64,000 bases of DNA from Microbulbifer sp. TB1203 (GTDB taxonomy: Bacteria > Pseudomonadota > Gammaproteobacteria > Pseudomonadales > Cellvibrionaceae), in the NCBI RefSeq assembly GCF_030997045.1, contig NZ_CP116899.1, positions 1,612,001 to 1,676,000 of the forward strand, read 5' to 3'. Positions 33,297-41,439 of the stretch are shown here, one piece after another. A program made the translations under genes and the position numbers. Within the stretch, counting starts at the first letter, position 1. Every line of letters begins with the position of its first letter. Below the pieces are notes generated by a model that did no database searches, had not been told where the DNA came from, and saw nothing but the letters and a program-made list of their open reading frames with translations.

Positions 33297-34934
33297 TCAG
33301 GCACCCGCCGGCAGCCAGTTGCCGCCGCTATCTTTTTCCCGCTGCCGCAGAGCTCCGTCCCCCACCCGCAGAGCCTCGCTGCGATCGCGGAATTGGCCAT
33401 CCCCAGGCAGCCCCCCGTTCAGGTTGGCGAGTACGGAGCGCACCTCCTCATTCATGCCCGCGAGATACAGCTGCCGGCCGCTGCTCCGGGCATCCGCGGC
33501 GATAGTCTCCACCGCCAGTGCAGCGGACAGGTCCAGGAACGGCACCGAGGAGAAATCCAGGATCAGAATCCGGGAGCCCGGCTCGCTGTGCTCGCGCACG
33601 TGATGACCGAGATCGGCGGCGGCACCGAAGCTCAGGGGGCCGCTGAACTCGAACAGCGCAATGGCCTCGCGATTGCGCTCGAGAATCGCCTTGTCCTCCG
33701 GGGAGTCCAGGTGTTCCGGCAGGTGACGCAGGCCGGCAATTTGCAACTGGGCCACCTGCTTCACGAACGCCAGGGCAGCCAGCACCACACCGGCGGCCAC
33801 CGCGGTGATCAGGTCCACGAAAATGGTCAGTACCAGTACCAGCGCCATCAGGATCAAGTCCCATCGCGGGCCCTGGTGGGCGCGCTTCAGGTAGCGCCAA
33901 TCGATGATATCCAGGCCGACCTTCACCAGGATGCCCGCCAGCACCGCCATCGGGATATTCGCGGCGAGCGGACCCAGTCCCAGAGCCACCGCCAACAGCA
34001 CCAGGGCGTGAATCATCCCCGACAGGCGGCTGCACCCACCGGAGCGGATGTTGACCACGGTACGCATGGTGGCACCGGCCCCGGCGATACCGCCGACCAG
34101 GCCGGCCGCGGTATTGCCGAGCCCCTGCCCGATCAGTTCCCGGTTGCTGTGGTGCCGCTCGCGGGTCATATTGTCGGCAACGAGCGATGTGAGCAGGCTG
34201 TCGAGAGAACCGAGCACCGCGAGAATGACCGCCGCTTCCACCACCAGGAACATCTTGTCGCCATTGAATACCGGCAGGTGCAGCTCCGGCAGGCCCGTGG
34301 GAATATTGCCGAGCACGGGCACATCAAACGCGAAGTAAGCCACCAGGGTACCGGCGATCAGAGCCGCCAGCGGCGCCGGCAGGTAGCGGCCGAAACGGGC
34401 GGGCCAGCTGTACACCATCGCCAGGGTGCCCAGGCCGAGGAGCAGGTTCACCAGATGGACGTCCGACAGCGCCGTGGGCAGGAAGCCGAGGGCCCCGAGG
34501 GTCCCGCTGGGCGAGTCATGGCCCAGCAGCGGGTTGAGCTGCAGGATAATGATGATGACGCCAATACCGGTCATAAAGCCCGAGATCACCGGGTAAGGCA
34601 CCAGCCGAATGTAGTGACCGAGGCCAAACAGGCCGAATGCCACCTGGATAAGGCCCGCGAGAATCACAGCGGTAAAAATCAGCGCAGCATCGCCGGAGAG
34701 GCTGGCAAAGAGACCGGCGAGAACCACCACCATGGGCCCGGTGGGGCCGGAGATCTGCGGACCGGTACCGCCGAACAGAGCGGCAAAAAAACCGACCGCG
34801 ATGGCACCGTAGATACCTGCCATGGGGCCGAGCCCCGAGGCCACCCCCAGCGCCAGGGCCAGGGGCAGCGCCACCACACCGGCGGTGACGCCGCCGGTGA
34901 TGTCGCCTCGCAACGTAGATAGATCGAACTTCAT
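33297..34934 (-). CDS. SulP-family anion transporter with STAS domain (BicA-like)
   Basis: This 545-residue transporter starts MKFDLSTLRGDITGGVTAGVVALPLALALGVASG, typical of SulP. It has about 10-12 membrane helices to residue ~390 and a C-terminal STAS domain (~410-520; ALFEFSGPLSFGAAADL, ILDFSSVPFLDLSAALAVE). It probably imports bicarbonate with Na+ (BicA type) or another inorganic anion. Bicarbonate is favoured because a beta-carbonic anhydrase gene ends 7 bases upstream on the same strand. ATG 34934 was chosen since residues upstream show no homology. Confidence 0.9.
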   Translation of the reverse strand: MKFDLSTLRGDITGGVTAGVVALPLALALGVASGLGPMAGIYGAIAVGFFAALFGGTGPQISGPTGPMVVVLAGLFASLSGDAALIFTAVILAGLIQVAFGLFGLGHYIRLVPYPVISGFMTGIGVIIIILQLNPLLGHDSPSGTLGALGFLPTALSDVHLVNLLLGLGTLAMVYSWPARFGRYLPAPLAALIAGTLVAYFAFDVPVLGNIPTGLPELHLPVFNGDKMFLVVEAAVILAVLGSLDSLLTSLVADNMTRERHHSNRELIGQGLGNTAAGLVGGIAGAGATMRTVVNIRSGGCSRLSGMIHALVLLAVALGLGPLAANIPMAVLAGILVKVGLDIIDWRYLKRAHQGPRWDLILMALVLVLTIFVDLITAVAAGVVLAALAFVKQVAQLQIAGLRHLPEHLDSPEDKAILERNREAIALFEFSGPLSFGAAADLGHHVREHSEPGSRILILDFSSVPFLDLSAALAVETIAADARSSGRQLYLAGMNEEVRSVLANLNGGLPGDGQFRDRSEALRVGDGALRQREKDSGGNWLPAGA

Positions 34935-34941
34935 CTCAGCC

Positions 34942-35604
34942 TTACTCCTCGACTGCTTCCATTGAACGGGCCCCGAATGCGGCCCGGTATTCCTCGTCCA
35001 TGGGTTTGAAGCCACCGGACTGCTCGTGGTAATAGAGCACTTCGCCGCTGGCGATGTTGTACAGCCAGCCGTGCAGCTCAATGCGGCCGTTGGCCAGGCC
35101 GGTGGCAACCGCAGGGTGTGTGCGCAAGTGTTGCAATTGCTGTACCACGTTCTCGCAGGTCACCTCCTCAAGGTGATCTTTGCTCAGGCCGCCCCGCCGC
35201 CCGCGCACCACCTCGGTGGCGGAACGGCAGTGGCCCAGCCACTCCTTCACGTGGGGCAGGCCCTCCAGCTTTTCCGGCTCGATGGCGCCCTTCATCGCAC
35301 CGCAATCGGTGTGGCCGCAGACCACGATATGGGAGACGCCGAGGGCGGCCACCGCAAACTCGATGGACGCCGTCATGCCGCCGGTCTGGCTGCTGTGGGG
35401 CGGCACCACGTTGCCCGCGTTGCGACAGATGAACAGCTCCCCCGGCTCCGTCTGAGTCACCAGGTTGGGATCGATACGGGAATCCGCACAGGTGATAAAC
35501 AGCACCTCCGGATTCTGGCCGTTTGCCAGTTTGGCAAACCGCTCTTTCTTCGCCGGATAGACCTCTTTCTGAAACTTGGCCACCCCGGATATCACGTGCT
35601 CCAT
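34942..35604 (-). CDS. Beta-class carbonic anhydrase
   Basis: This 220-residue enzyme has CADSRIDPNLV (Zn Cys and the Asp-Arg dyad) and CGHTDCGAMKG (Zn His and Cys) in the expected order. It interconverts CO2 and bicarbonate in the cytoplasm. ATG 35604 is preceded by AAAGGAGT at good spacing, which decides this start over an in-frame ATG 39 bases upstream. The operon carbonic anhydrase-SulP forms a likely inorganic-carbon uptake and hydration module, divergent from a LysR regulator. Confidence 0.95.
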   Translation of the reverse strand: MEHVISGVAKFQKEVYPAKKERFAKLANGQNPEVLFITCADSRIDPNLVTQTEPGELFICRNAGNVVPPHSSQTGGMTASIEFAVAALGVSHIVVCGHTDCGAMKGAIEPEKLEGLPHVKEWLGHCRSATEVVRGRRGGLSKDHLEEVTCENVVQQLQHLRTHPAVATGLANGRIELHGWLYNIASGEVLYYHEQSGGFKPMDEEYRAAFGARSMEAVEE

Positions 35605-35724
35605 GGAAACTCCTTTTGCGAAACTACCGAACAATTGTGGCAATCATTATTTGTTGATAGTTCAATAGGATAAAATACCATTTAATGATAATTTTTTATT
35701 ATCAGATAACCGCCGGAGGATCCC

Positions 35725-36669
35725 GTGGCTTCCAATCGACAGGCGCCGACGATCAAGCAGTTGGAGTACTTCGCGGCCATTGCCGGGCGGTCCAGCTACC
35801 GCCGCGCGGCGGAGGAACTGGGGGTCAGCCAGCCTGCCCTGACCACCCAGATTGCAGCGCTGGAAAGCGCGCTCGGGCTCTCCCTGTTCGAGCGATCCCG
35901 CGCCGGCACCCTGCTCACGCCGGAGGGCCGAGAACTGCTGGATCAGGCGCGCCAGATTCTGCTGGCCATGCGGGAGTTCAAGGAAAATGCCCAGATGCTC
36001 GCCCAGGGGTACCAGACCACCTACAAACTGGGCGTGACCCCCACCGTCGGCCCCTACCTGCTACCCAACGTCCTGCCGGAGTTACACGCCCGCTATCACG
36101 CGCTGAAACTGTACGTGCGGGAGGCCGCGCCACGGCACCTGCAGCGGGGGCTGGTGGAAGGCGCTTACGACCTTGCCATCATCCCGCTGCCGGTGACCGC
36201 GGAGGAACTGGCGGTAGAGCCGCTGTTTACCGAACCCCTCAAGTTTGTCGTTCCGGCGGACCACCGCCTGGCGGGAAAAGCTCAAGTGGCACCATCGCAA
36301 CTGCGCGGCGAGAAAGTACTCACTCTGGAGGAGCAGCACCACTTCCACCACCAGGTACAGGAAATCTGCGAGGACCTGGGAGCGCAGCTGCAGCGGGACT
36401 ACGAGGGCACCAGCCTGGACACCCTGCGGCAAATGGTGGTGATGGGGCTCGGCGTGGCCTTCCTGCCCGGGCTCTACGTGCACTCCGAAATGCACAACCC
36501 CGAAGCGCTCCATGTGAGCGAACTCAAGGCCAAGCCCATTCTCCGCCAACACGGGCTGGTGTGGCGCGCCAGCGCGCCGGGAAGGCGGTTCTACCGGGAA
36601 CTGGCGGCCCATACGCGGGAGATCATACGCCGCCGGCTGGGTGACGTGGTCACGGTCGATAGTCCGTGA
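35725..36669 (+). CDS. OxyR-subfamily LysR transcriptional regulator lacking the peroxidatic Cys
   Basis: This 314-residue regulator has an N-terminal winged helix (IKQLEYFAAIAGRSSYRRAAEELGVSQPALT) and an effector domain closest to OxyR in pattern. At the OxyR redox loop it reads VLTLEEQHHFHHQVQEICEDLG. OxyR Cys199 (in GHC) is His here and only the resolving Cys (EIC) is kept, so peroxide sensing by disulfide seems impossible. It starts with GTG at 35725 behind CGGAGG. Divergence from the carbonic anhydrase-SulP operon suggests control of inorganic-carbon or pH response through a ligand instead. Confidence 0.88.
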   Translation: MASNRQAPTIKQLEYFAAIAGRSSYRRAAEELGVSQPALTTQIAALESALGLSLFERSRAGTLLTPEGRELLDQARQILLAMREFKENAQMLAQGYQTTYKLGVTPTVGPYLLPNVLPELHARYHALKLYVREAAPRHLQRGLVEGAYDLAIIPLPVTAEELAVEPLFTEPLKFVVPADHRLAGKAQVAPSQLRGEKVLTLEEQHHFHHQVQEICEDLGAQLQRDYEGTSLDTLRQMVVMGLGVAFLPGLYVHSEMHNPEALHVSELKAKPILRQHGLVWRASAPGRRFYRELAAHTREIIRRRLGDVVTVDSP

Positions 36670-36751
36670 GCGGACGAAGGTTCGGGCACAGACATTGATG
36701 CTGCACCGGGCAACTGTGGTAATTTGAGCGCGAAATTCACCGCGGTGCCCC

Positions 36752-37204
36752 ATGTCCATCTACCTGTTGCTGAAAACCCTGCATGTCATCAGCGCCATTG
36801 TCGTGCTCGGCACCGGCGTCGGTATCGCCTGGTATACGCTGCGCGGCTGGCTTTCCGGAGACCGGCAGGTATTCCGCTGGATCAGCCGCGAAACAGTCAC
36901 CGCAGACTGGGTATTTACCGCCAGCGCTATCATTATACTGCTCGGAAGCGCTATCGGAATGCTGTCCATCAACCCCGCCTGGTTGCAGCAATCCTGGCTA
37001 AAACTCGCCATGACCCTGACTGTGCTGGTTTTCCTTCTGTGGCTCCCGGTGGTGATTTTGCAATATCGCCTGAGACTGCACGCCCACAAGTCCAGTGACG
37101 TCGAGGTCCACCGGCTGATGAAACTCTGGTGCGCGCTCGGCGCCGTGGTGTTTCCGCTGATGATTGCCATTGTTTTTCTGATGGTGGCAAAACCGCATTT
37201 TTGA
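36752..37204 (+). CDS. DUF2269-type integral membrane protein
   Basis: This 150-residue protein has four predicted membrane helices and starts MSIYLLLKTLHVISAIVVLGTGVGIAWY. It has the Leu-Lys-x-Leu-His-Val-x-Ser opening and conserved helix-1 His typical of DUF2269. The function of the family is unknown. It lies 82 bases after the LysR gene, on the same strand. Confidence 0.78.
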   Translation: MSIYLLLKTLHVISAIVVLGTGVGIAWYTLRGWLSGDRQVFRWISRETVTADWVFTASAIIILLGSAIGMLSINPAWLQQSWLKLAMTLTVLVFLLWLPVVILQYRLRLHAHKSSDVEVHRLMKLWCALGAVVFPLMIAIVFLMVAKPHF

Positions 37205-37227
37205 TGTCAGTTAAGCCATTATCGATT

Positions 37228-37292
37228 GTCATACCCGCGGAGGCCGGTATCCAGTTCAGTGTTCCCTGGGTTCCGGCATGCGCCGGAACGAC
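37228..37292. repeat. GTCATACCCGC/GGAACGAC palindrome pair behind the DUF2269 gene
   Basis: Two inverted units GGAGGCCGGTATCCAG and CTGGGTTCCGGCATGCGCCGG form a hairpin in the gap between convergent genes. They are a diverged core of the GTCATTCCGGC repeat family. Confidence 0.6.
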
Positions 37293-37379
37293 GAAATTGT
37301 CTTTATAGATACCCCTGTTTCAAATCAACTCCCCATACCTGCGCAGGAATGACGAAACTCCGTTCGCCCCTGCGATTTG

Positions 37380-38012
37380 TCAGATGACTTTGCAGACGTC
37401 GTCGAAATCGAACCTCGGGCTGCGCGGGTGCAGCAATACGGGATCGCCGTAGCCCAGGTTGCACAGGAAATTCGATTTGATATGGCTGTCCGGGGAGTGC
37501 TCCTGCTGGAATGCCCTGTCCTCGCAGGGTTCACTGAAGAATTCCTTGTCCACCGCGGCGTTGTCGAAACCGGACATTGGCCCGCAATCCAACCCCACCG
37601 CGCGTGCGGCGAGAATGAAGTAACCGCCCTGCAGGGAACCGTTGCGGAAGGCCGTGGCGGCCGCCAGTTCGGAGTTGTCCACGAACCAGTCCCGCGCCGG
37701 CGCGTGGGGGAACAGTTTCGGCAGGTAGTCGTAAAACTTCATATCGTGAGCGATGATCGCGGTTACCGGCGCGGCCATGGTCTTATCCACGTTGCCCTCA
37801 TTCAGCGCCGGCTTGAGGCGCTCCTTGGCCTCCTTGCTGCGCAGGAACAGGACCCGCACTGGGCAGCAGTTGGCACTGGTGGGCCCCATTTTCATCAGGT
37901 CGTACAGCTGCCGGAGAGTCTCATCGCTCACCGGCTTGTCGAGCCAGTGGCTGTGGGTGCGCGCCTCGGTAAAGAGCTGCTTCAGGGACTCGCTGGAAAT
38001 GCTCTCACCCAT
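37380..38012 (-). CDS. rutE: Malonic semialdehyde reductase RutE-type nitroreductase
   Basis: This 210-residue FMN-dependent nitroreductase-fold protein reads LFTEARTHSHWLDKPVSDETLRQLYDLMKMGPTSANCCPVR, nearly the RutE signature. GLDCGPMSGFDNAAVD, and SNFLCNLGYGD follow. RutE reduces malonic semialdehyde to 3-hydroxypropionate during pyrimidine breakdown. No other rut genes are near, so a general quinone or enal reductase role is equally possible. ATG 38012 matches the family start. Confidence 0.88.
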   Translation of the reverse strand: MGESISSESLKQLFTEARTHSHWLDKPVSDETLRQLYDLMKMGPTSANCCPVRVLFLRSKEAKERLKPALNEGNVDKTMAAPVTAIIAHDMKFYDYLPKLFPHAPARDWFVDNSELAAATAFRNGSLQGGYFILAARAVGLDCGPMSGFDNAAVDKEFFSEPCEDRAFQQEHSPDSHIKSNFLCNLGYGDPVLLHPRSPRFDFDDVCKVI

Positions 38013-38093
38013 GGTCTGCTCCTTGTGTGGGATTGCCGGGATCGAATAGATACTATAGCGTGGTATCAGCGACTTCCGACAACGGGCAAAGAC

Positions 38094-38354
38094 GTGGACC
38101 AAGAGCACAAAATCGACGTCAAACAAGCATTGCGCGTGTTTGACAAGATCACCAGAAAAGGCGTGAAAGAGGAAGACGGCTGGCACTACCGCGGCCTGAC
38201 CGCAAGCACCGATTTCGACGGCTATACGGTTTTTATCAGTTCATCAAAGGTGCAGCTGACCATTTTCTTTCACAACAAGTACACGGTCGACTATGCGAAC
38301 GCGATGGAGCTGGAGGAATTTGTCGACCTACTGGCGAAAATCGACCGCAGCTAG
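38094..38354 (+). CDS. DUF3081-type small protein
   Basis: This 86-residue protein starts at GTG 38094 (MDQEHKIDVKQALRVFDKITRKGVKEEDGWHYRG). The pattern resembles DUF3081, a small conserved family of marine gammaproteobacteria without known function. There are no signal or membrane segments. It is divergent from rutE with 81 bases between the starts, so the two probably share a control region. Confidence 0.72.
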   Translation: MDQEHKIDVKQALRVFDKITRKGVKEEDGWHYRGLTASTDFDGYTVFISSSKVQLTIFFHNKYTVDYANAMELEEFVDLLAKIDRS

Positions 38355-38366
38355 AAGGCCGCATTT

Positions 38367-38434
38367 TGTAGGAGCTTGCTTGCAAGCGAACCGCTAAGAG
38401 CACTGATCTTTTCGCCTGCAAGCAGGCTCCTACA
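38367..38434. repeat. TGTAGGAGCTTGC palindrome (variant of the GTAGGAGC family)
   Basis: TGTAGGAGCTTGCTTGCAAGC and the inverted GCCTGCAAGCAGGCTCCTACA form a long hairpin between the convergent ends of the DUF3081 gene and miaE. It may serve as a bidirectional terminator. Confidence 0.75.
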
Positions 38435-38442
38435 GAATGCAG

Positions 38443-39063
38443 CTAGACTCCGGCGGGCACTCCGCTATGGAAACGGAATTCGCCGTCATTCCCTTCAACC
38501 AGTTTTCTCTCTACTTCCAGCAGCTGCCGCACCCGGGGCTCGATATCCTCTTCACTGGCCTTCTGCGCCAGGGCCAGGTAATCGCGAAAATGCCGCGCCT
38601 CGGATTTCAGCAGCGACAGGTAAAACTTCTGCAGCTCCTCATCCAGGTGCGGCGCGATTCGCGCAAAGCGTTCGCAGGAGCGGGCCTCGATAATCGCGCC
38701 GCAGATCAGCGTATCCACCAGCCGTCCCGGCTCGGCGCTGCGCACCTGTTCGCGCAGGCCGGCGGCGTAGCGGGAGGCGCTGATATGGGGATAGGCGATA
38801 CCGCGCTTCTTCATAATTGCCAGCACCTGCTCGAAGTGGCGCAGTTCCTCGCGGGCCAGGCGCGACATCTTGTTGAGCAGGTCGAAGTTGTCCAGGTAGC
38901 GGAACATCAGGTTCAACGCCGTTCCCGCCGCCTTTTTCTCGCAGTTGGCGTGGTCCACCAGCATCAATTCCGGCGACTCCAGCGCGGCCCGCACCCAGGC
39001 ATCCGGTGTGGGGCACAGCAGAAAATCGTGAATGGCGGAAAGGTCGGGGACCGGAGCGTTCAT
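38443..39063 (-). CDS. miaE: tRNA-(ms2io6A)-hydroxylase MiaE
   Basis: This 206-residue ferritin-like diiron protein has LMLVDHANCEKKAAGTALNLMFRY (first ExxH-type ligand helix), EELRHFEQVLAIM (ExxH) and SEARHFRDYLALA (ExxH), as in MiaE. It hydroxylates ms2i6A37 in tRNA. ATG 39063 sits 10 bases from the end of a 273-bp inverted-repeat element, so its promoter must lie within or beyond that element. Confidence 0.93.
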   Translation of the reverse strand: MNAPVPDLSAIHDFLLCPTPDAWVRAALESPELMLVDHANCEKKAAGTALNLMFRYLDNFDLLNKMSRLAREELRHFEQVLAIMKKRGIAYPHISASRYAAGLREQVRSAEPGRLVDTLICGAIIEARSCERFARIAPHLDEELQKFYLSLLKSEARHFRDYLALAQKASEEDIEPRVRQLLEVERKLVEGNDGEFRFHSGVPAGV

Positions 39064-39073
39064 GGGCGGTACT

Positions 39074-39346
39074 GTGTCCTGTATGGAACTAAATAGTGAT
39101 ACCAGCGGGCCGCTAAGCGGCCAGATGCAAGGCGCACTTGCGCCGGCGTAGTCATTCTACGTCAAGCAAGTGCAACGCCGCAGATGGCTGCTTAGCGGCC
39201 CGCCCGAAGGGAGCCCCCCCCTCTTCACCAATCGAGAGGGCCCACAGCCGCGTTGCAGCTCTTGAAAATGGAATGACCATTCCCTGCGAGCTGCGCCTAA
39301 CCGTGAACAATCTGGGGGGCTCTGGTATCACTACCATACAGGACAC
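39074..39346. mobile_element. 273-bp nested inverted-repeat (MITE-like) element upstream of miaE
   Basis: Outer arms GTGTCCTGTATGG...AGTGATACCAG (39074-39104) and CTGGTATCACT...CCATACAGGACAC (39322-39346) are inverted. Inside, GCGGGCCGCTAAGC (39105-39118) pairs with GCTTAGCGGCCCGC (39190-39203). No open frame of note exists. It fills 39064-39373, the whole gap between two genes on the same strand. A target duplication is not evident. Confidence 0.75.
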
Positions 39347-39373
39347 TAGCAGTTGGCTGATTCGAGCGCGGGA

Positions 39374-40132
39374 TTATAGCGACGACGCCCGCGGATTTGC
39401 AGCGCCGCTGTCTGACTTCACCAGGCCACAGGCTTCGGCCACCTCATCGCGATAGGCCTGCCAGCCGTGCAATACCTGCCCCATCCACTGCAGCACCCGC
39501 GGGCGGGCGCCCTCCTCCACAAAATCCAGCATCAGCTGCCAGGCGACCTTGCGATGGCCCCGCTCCACCTGGCGGTGCACCCGGGCCAGGGCCAGGTTCT
39601 CGATCGGCAGCCCGTAGTGTTTCACCAGCGGGTGCTGGGACAGCGGCAGTTGCGGGCGCCGGGGCGCACCGGGCTCCAGTTCACCGCGCTCGTACTGGGT
39701 ACCCTCGAGAAAAATCGTGGTCACCGCCGCCGCCACCTCCCAGCCGTGATGGCTGACGGCCACATCCAACAGCGCGCGAAACTCCGCTGCCTTCGGCAGC
39801 AGCCTCACCCGCCTGAAGCGATCCAGGTTCATTCCCAGGCCGCGGGGATACTGCAGGAACAGCTCCGAATTCGGCCTGCCGCCGCTCAGGCCGCCGGTCT
39901 CCTCCTCGTAGAGATCTTCCGCCAGTTCCTGTCGCACCTTGGCCACCGGACACTGCACATAGGCGCGGCCGATCATTATCGGAAGATCGCGCACATAGAC
40001 CGCGTATTCCTGCTCCAGATGGATATGCAACCGCTCCTTAGGCACCAGCCCGCCGGTAAACGCCGGACAGGCCCAGTGCACCTTGCGCTCCATCACCCGC
40101 AGCAGTCCCTCTCGAAATTCGCTCCGGTTCAT
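39374..40132 (-). CDS. Haem-oxygenase-fold (PqqC/TenA-like) iron-containing redox enzyme family protein
   Basis: This 252-residue helical protein contains LHIHLEQEYAVYVRDLP, EDLYEEETGG (metal-ligand Glu pair), HHGWEVAAAVTTIFLEGTQYERGE and HPLVKHYG. These are patterns of the PqqC/CADD-type family with the haem-oxygenase fold, in which His and Glu side chains bind a diiron centre or a cofactor. It is not obviously PqqC itself, since no other pqq genes are in the window. Substrate unknown. Confidence 0.8.
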   Translation of the reverse strand: MNRSEFREGLLRVMERKVHWACPAFTGGLVPKERLHIHLEQEYAVYVRDLPIMIGRAYVQCPVAKVRQELAEDLYEEETGGLSGGRPNSELFLQYPRGLGMNLDRFRRVRLLPKAAEFRALLDVAVSHHGWEVAAAVTTIFLEGTQYERGELEPGAPRRPQLPLSQHPLVKHYGLPIENLALARVHRQVERGHRKVAWQLMLDFVEEGARPRVLQWMGQVLHGWQAYRDEVAEACGLVKSDSGAANPRASSL

Positions 40133-40299
40133 GGGGAGAATGGTAGGAAGATCCGGGCGCCGGCACTAATCGGTCTCTGCGCTTATTCACCCTACTAATC
40201 CTCCACCCTGGTGACTTCTGGTTGTACTCCGAAACCTGACCCTGATTAAACTCCAAATTGATAACGGCTTATTAAGTGGATTAATATTGCAGGAAATAC

Positions 40300-41241
40300 A
40301 TGGGAGATTTCCAGATGGGCGAACAGCAAAAGCTGGCTCGGCGCATTCCGCCATTGCTCGACAAACTGCATGCCAGCGCCGGCGAACTCCGCAACGCGCT
40401 GGAACAGTTGCAGGATTCACCCAGGTCCTGGCAGCACTATCTGCTGCAACCGGTTTTCGCCCGCAATGCCGCCGAACTGCTGGGCGGCAGTTTCGAAAAA
40501 CCCTTCGCCCTCGCCGGCGCCCTCTACGCCCAACTGGACTACTGTGATTCCGCGGGCACTCCCGGCGACGCCCGCGCCACCCTGCAGATTCCCGGCCTGC
40601 TCTGCGTGCCCGCGCCAGTTATCGAGCTTGCGCAACAGCTGAATATGGACAAAGACGCCTTCTTCAAAGCCGTGGCTGAATTCAAGGCCGCACTGGCGGA
40701 ACGCCCCGCCCCGGAACGGGACCGCCAGTTGCGCGATCTGCTCTCCAGCGCCGGCCACCCCCGCGCCCACCTGCGCCAGTGCTACCGCCAGGTGTTGCTC
40801 TGCCCCGAGCGGCCCCGGGCCATCGCACTGAGCTGGATCAAGGCGCGCAAGTCGATCCGCAAGGTATCGGTGGAATGGTGCGAGAGAAAACTGGTGCAGC
40901 TGGACCCCCAGGGGGCGGACCCGGGCATCCAGTACCAGCGGCAGTTGCTGGCGGGGCTGCACCGGAACCAGCACGGCGACCTGCGCCAGGTGCAGGTGCA
41001 GAGCCGCCCCAACCTGCAGGTGGCGGAAATTTTTCGCGACAAAAGTGGCGAGACCTATCGCCAGGTGGGCTACGCGGCCATGCCGGTTCTTGTGCTGGGG
41101 GATGAAAGCGGCCAGTTGCCGGAATTTACCCGCGTGGATCACCAACCGGCGGTGAGCCTGCGCCGGCAACGGCGGGATTTGGCGATGTCCCGCGACCCGT
41201 TTCTGGCGGCGTTGCGGGTGTATTTGCGGGAAGCAGGATAG
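40300..41241 (+). CDS. tus: DNA replication terminus site-binding protein (Tus family)
   Basis: This 313-residue basic protein resembles E. coli Tus (309 residues) in length and motif order. RATLQIPGLLCVPAPVIELAQQ matches the Tus AVRLPGVLCY region. LRQCYRQVLLCPERPRAIALSWIKARKSIRKVS matches the NAYRTLTVL...FGWANKH segment. GYAAMPVLVLGDESGQLPEF matches the Tus PTPLIALINRDNGAG stretch. Tus binds Ter sites and blocks the replicative helicase in one direction. ATG 40300 has AGGA 5 bases upstream; ATG 40315 is an alternative. A weak Ter-like GGTTGTACTCCGAAA lies at 40220-40234 in the promoter region. In E. coli, tus is repressed by its own Ter site. Confidence 0.8.
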   Translation: MGDFQMGEQQKLARRIPPLLDKLHASAGELRNALEQLQDSPRSWQHYLLQPVFARNAAELLGGSFEKPFALAGALYAQLDYCDSAGTPGDARATLQIPGLLCVPAPVIELAQQLNMDKDAFFKAVAEFKAALAERPAPERDRQLRDLLSSAGHPRAHLRQCYRQVLLCPERPRAIALSWIKARKSIRKVSVEWCERKLVQLDPQGADPGIQYQRQLLAGLHRNQHGDLRQVQVQSRPNLQVAEIFRDKSGETYRQVGYAAMPVLVLGDESGQLPEFTRVDHQPAVSLRRQRRDLAMSRDPFLAALRVYLREAG

Positions 41242-41260
41242 TGCGGGCACCGCCCTTGTT

Positions 41261-41391
41261 GTAGGAGCGGCCGTTGGTCGCGATCGGTATCAGGCAAGGA
41301 CGGAAGGCGAGATGCAAAACGGCCACCGATAGCAGCGCCGTCCGTCTTCAACTACGAAATGACGCCCATCGCGGCCAACGGCCGCTCCTAC
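41261..41391. repeat. GTAGGAGCGGCCG-family palindrome with a long loop
   Basis: Arms GTAGGAGCGGCCGTTGG (41261-41277) and CCAACGGCCGCTCCTAC (41375-41391) extend by TCGCGAT/ATCGCGG. They enclose an ~80-base loop, longer than in the other copies of the family. It lies between convergent genes tus and the DUF1289 gene. Confidence 0.75.
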
Positions 41392-41439
41392 ATAGATAAG
41401 GATATTTGTTGTTGGGCAAGCAACGGGAAATTCCGGGAA

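Noticed and set aside
36752..37204. Part of the inorganic-carbon module
   Set aside because: It follows the regulator on the same strand but has no feature tying it to bicarbonate; adjacency alone is too weak.
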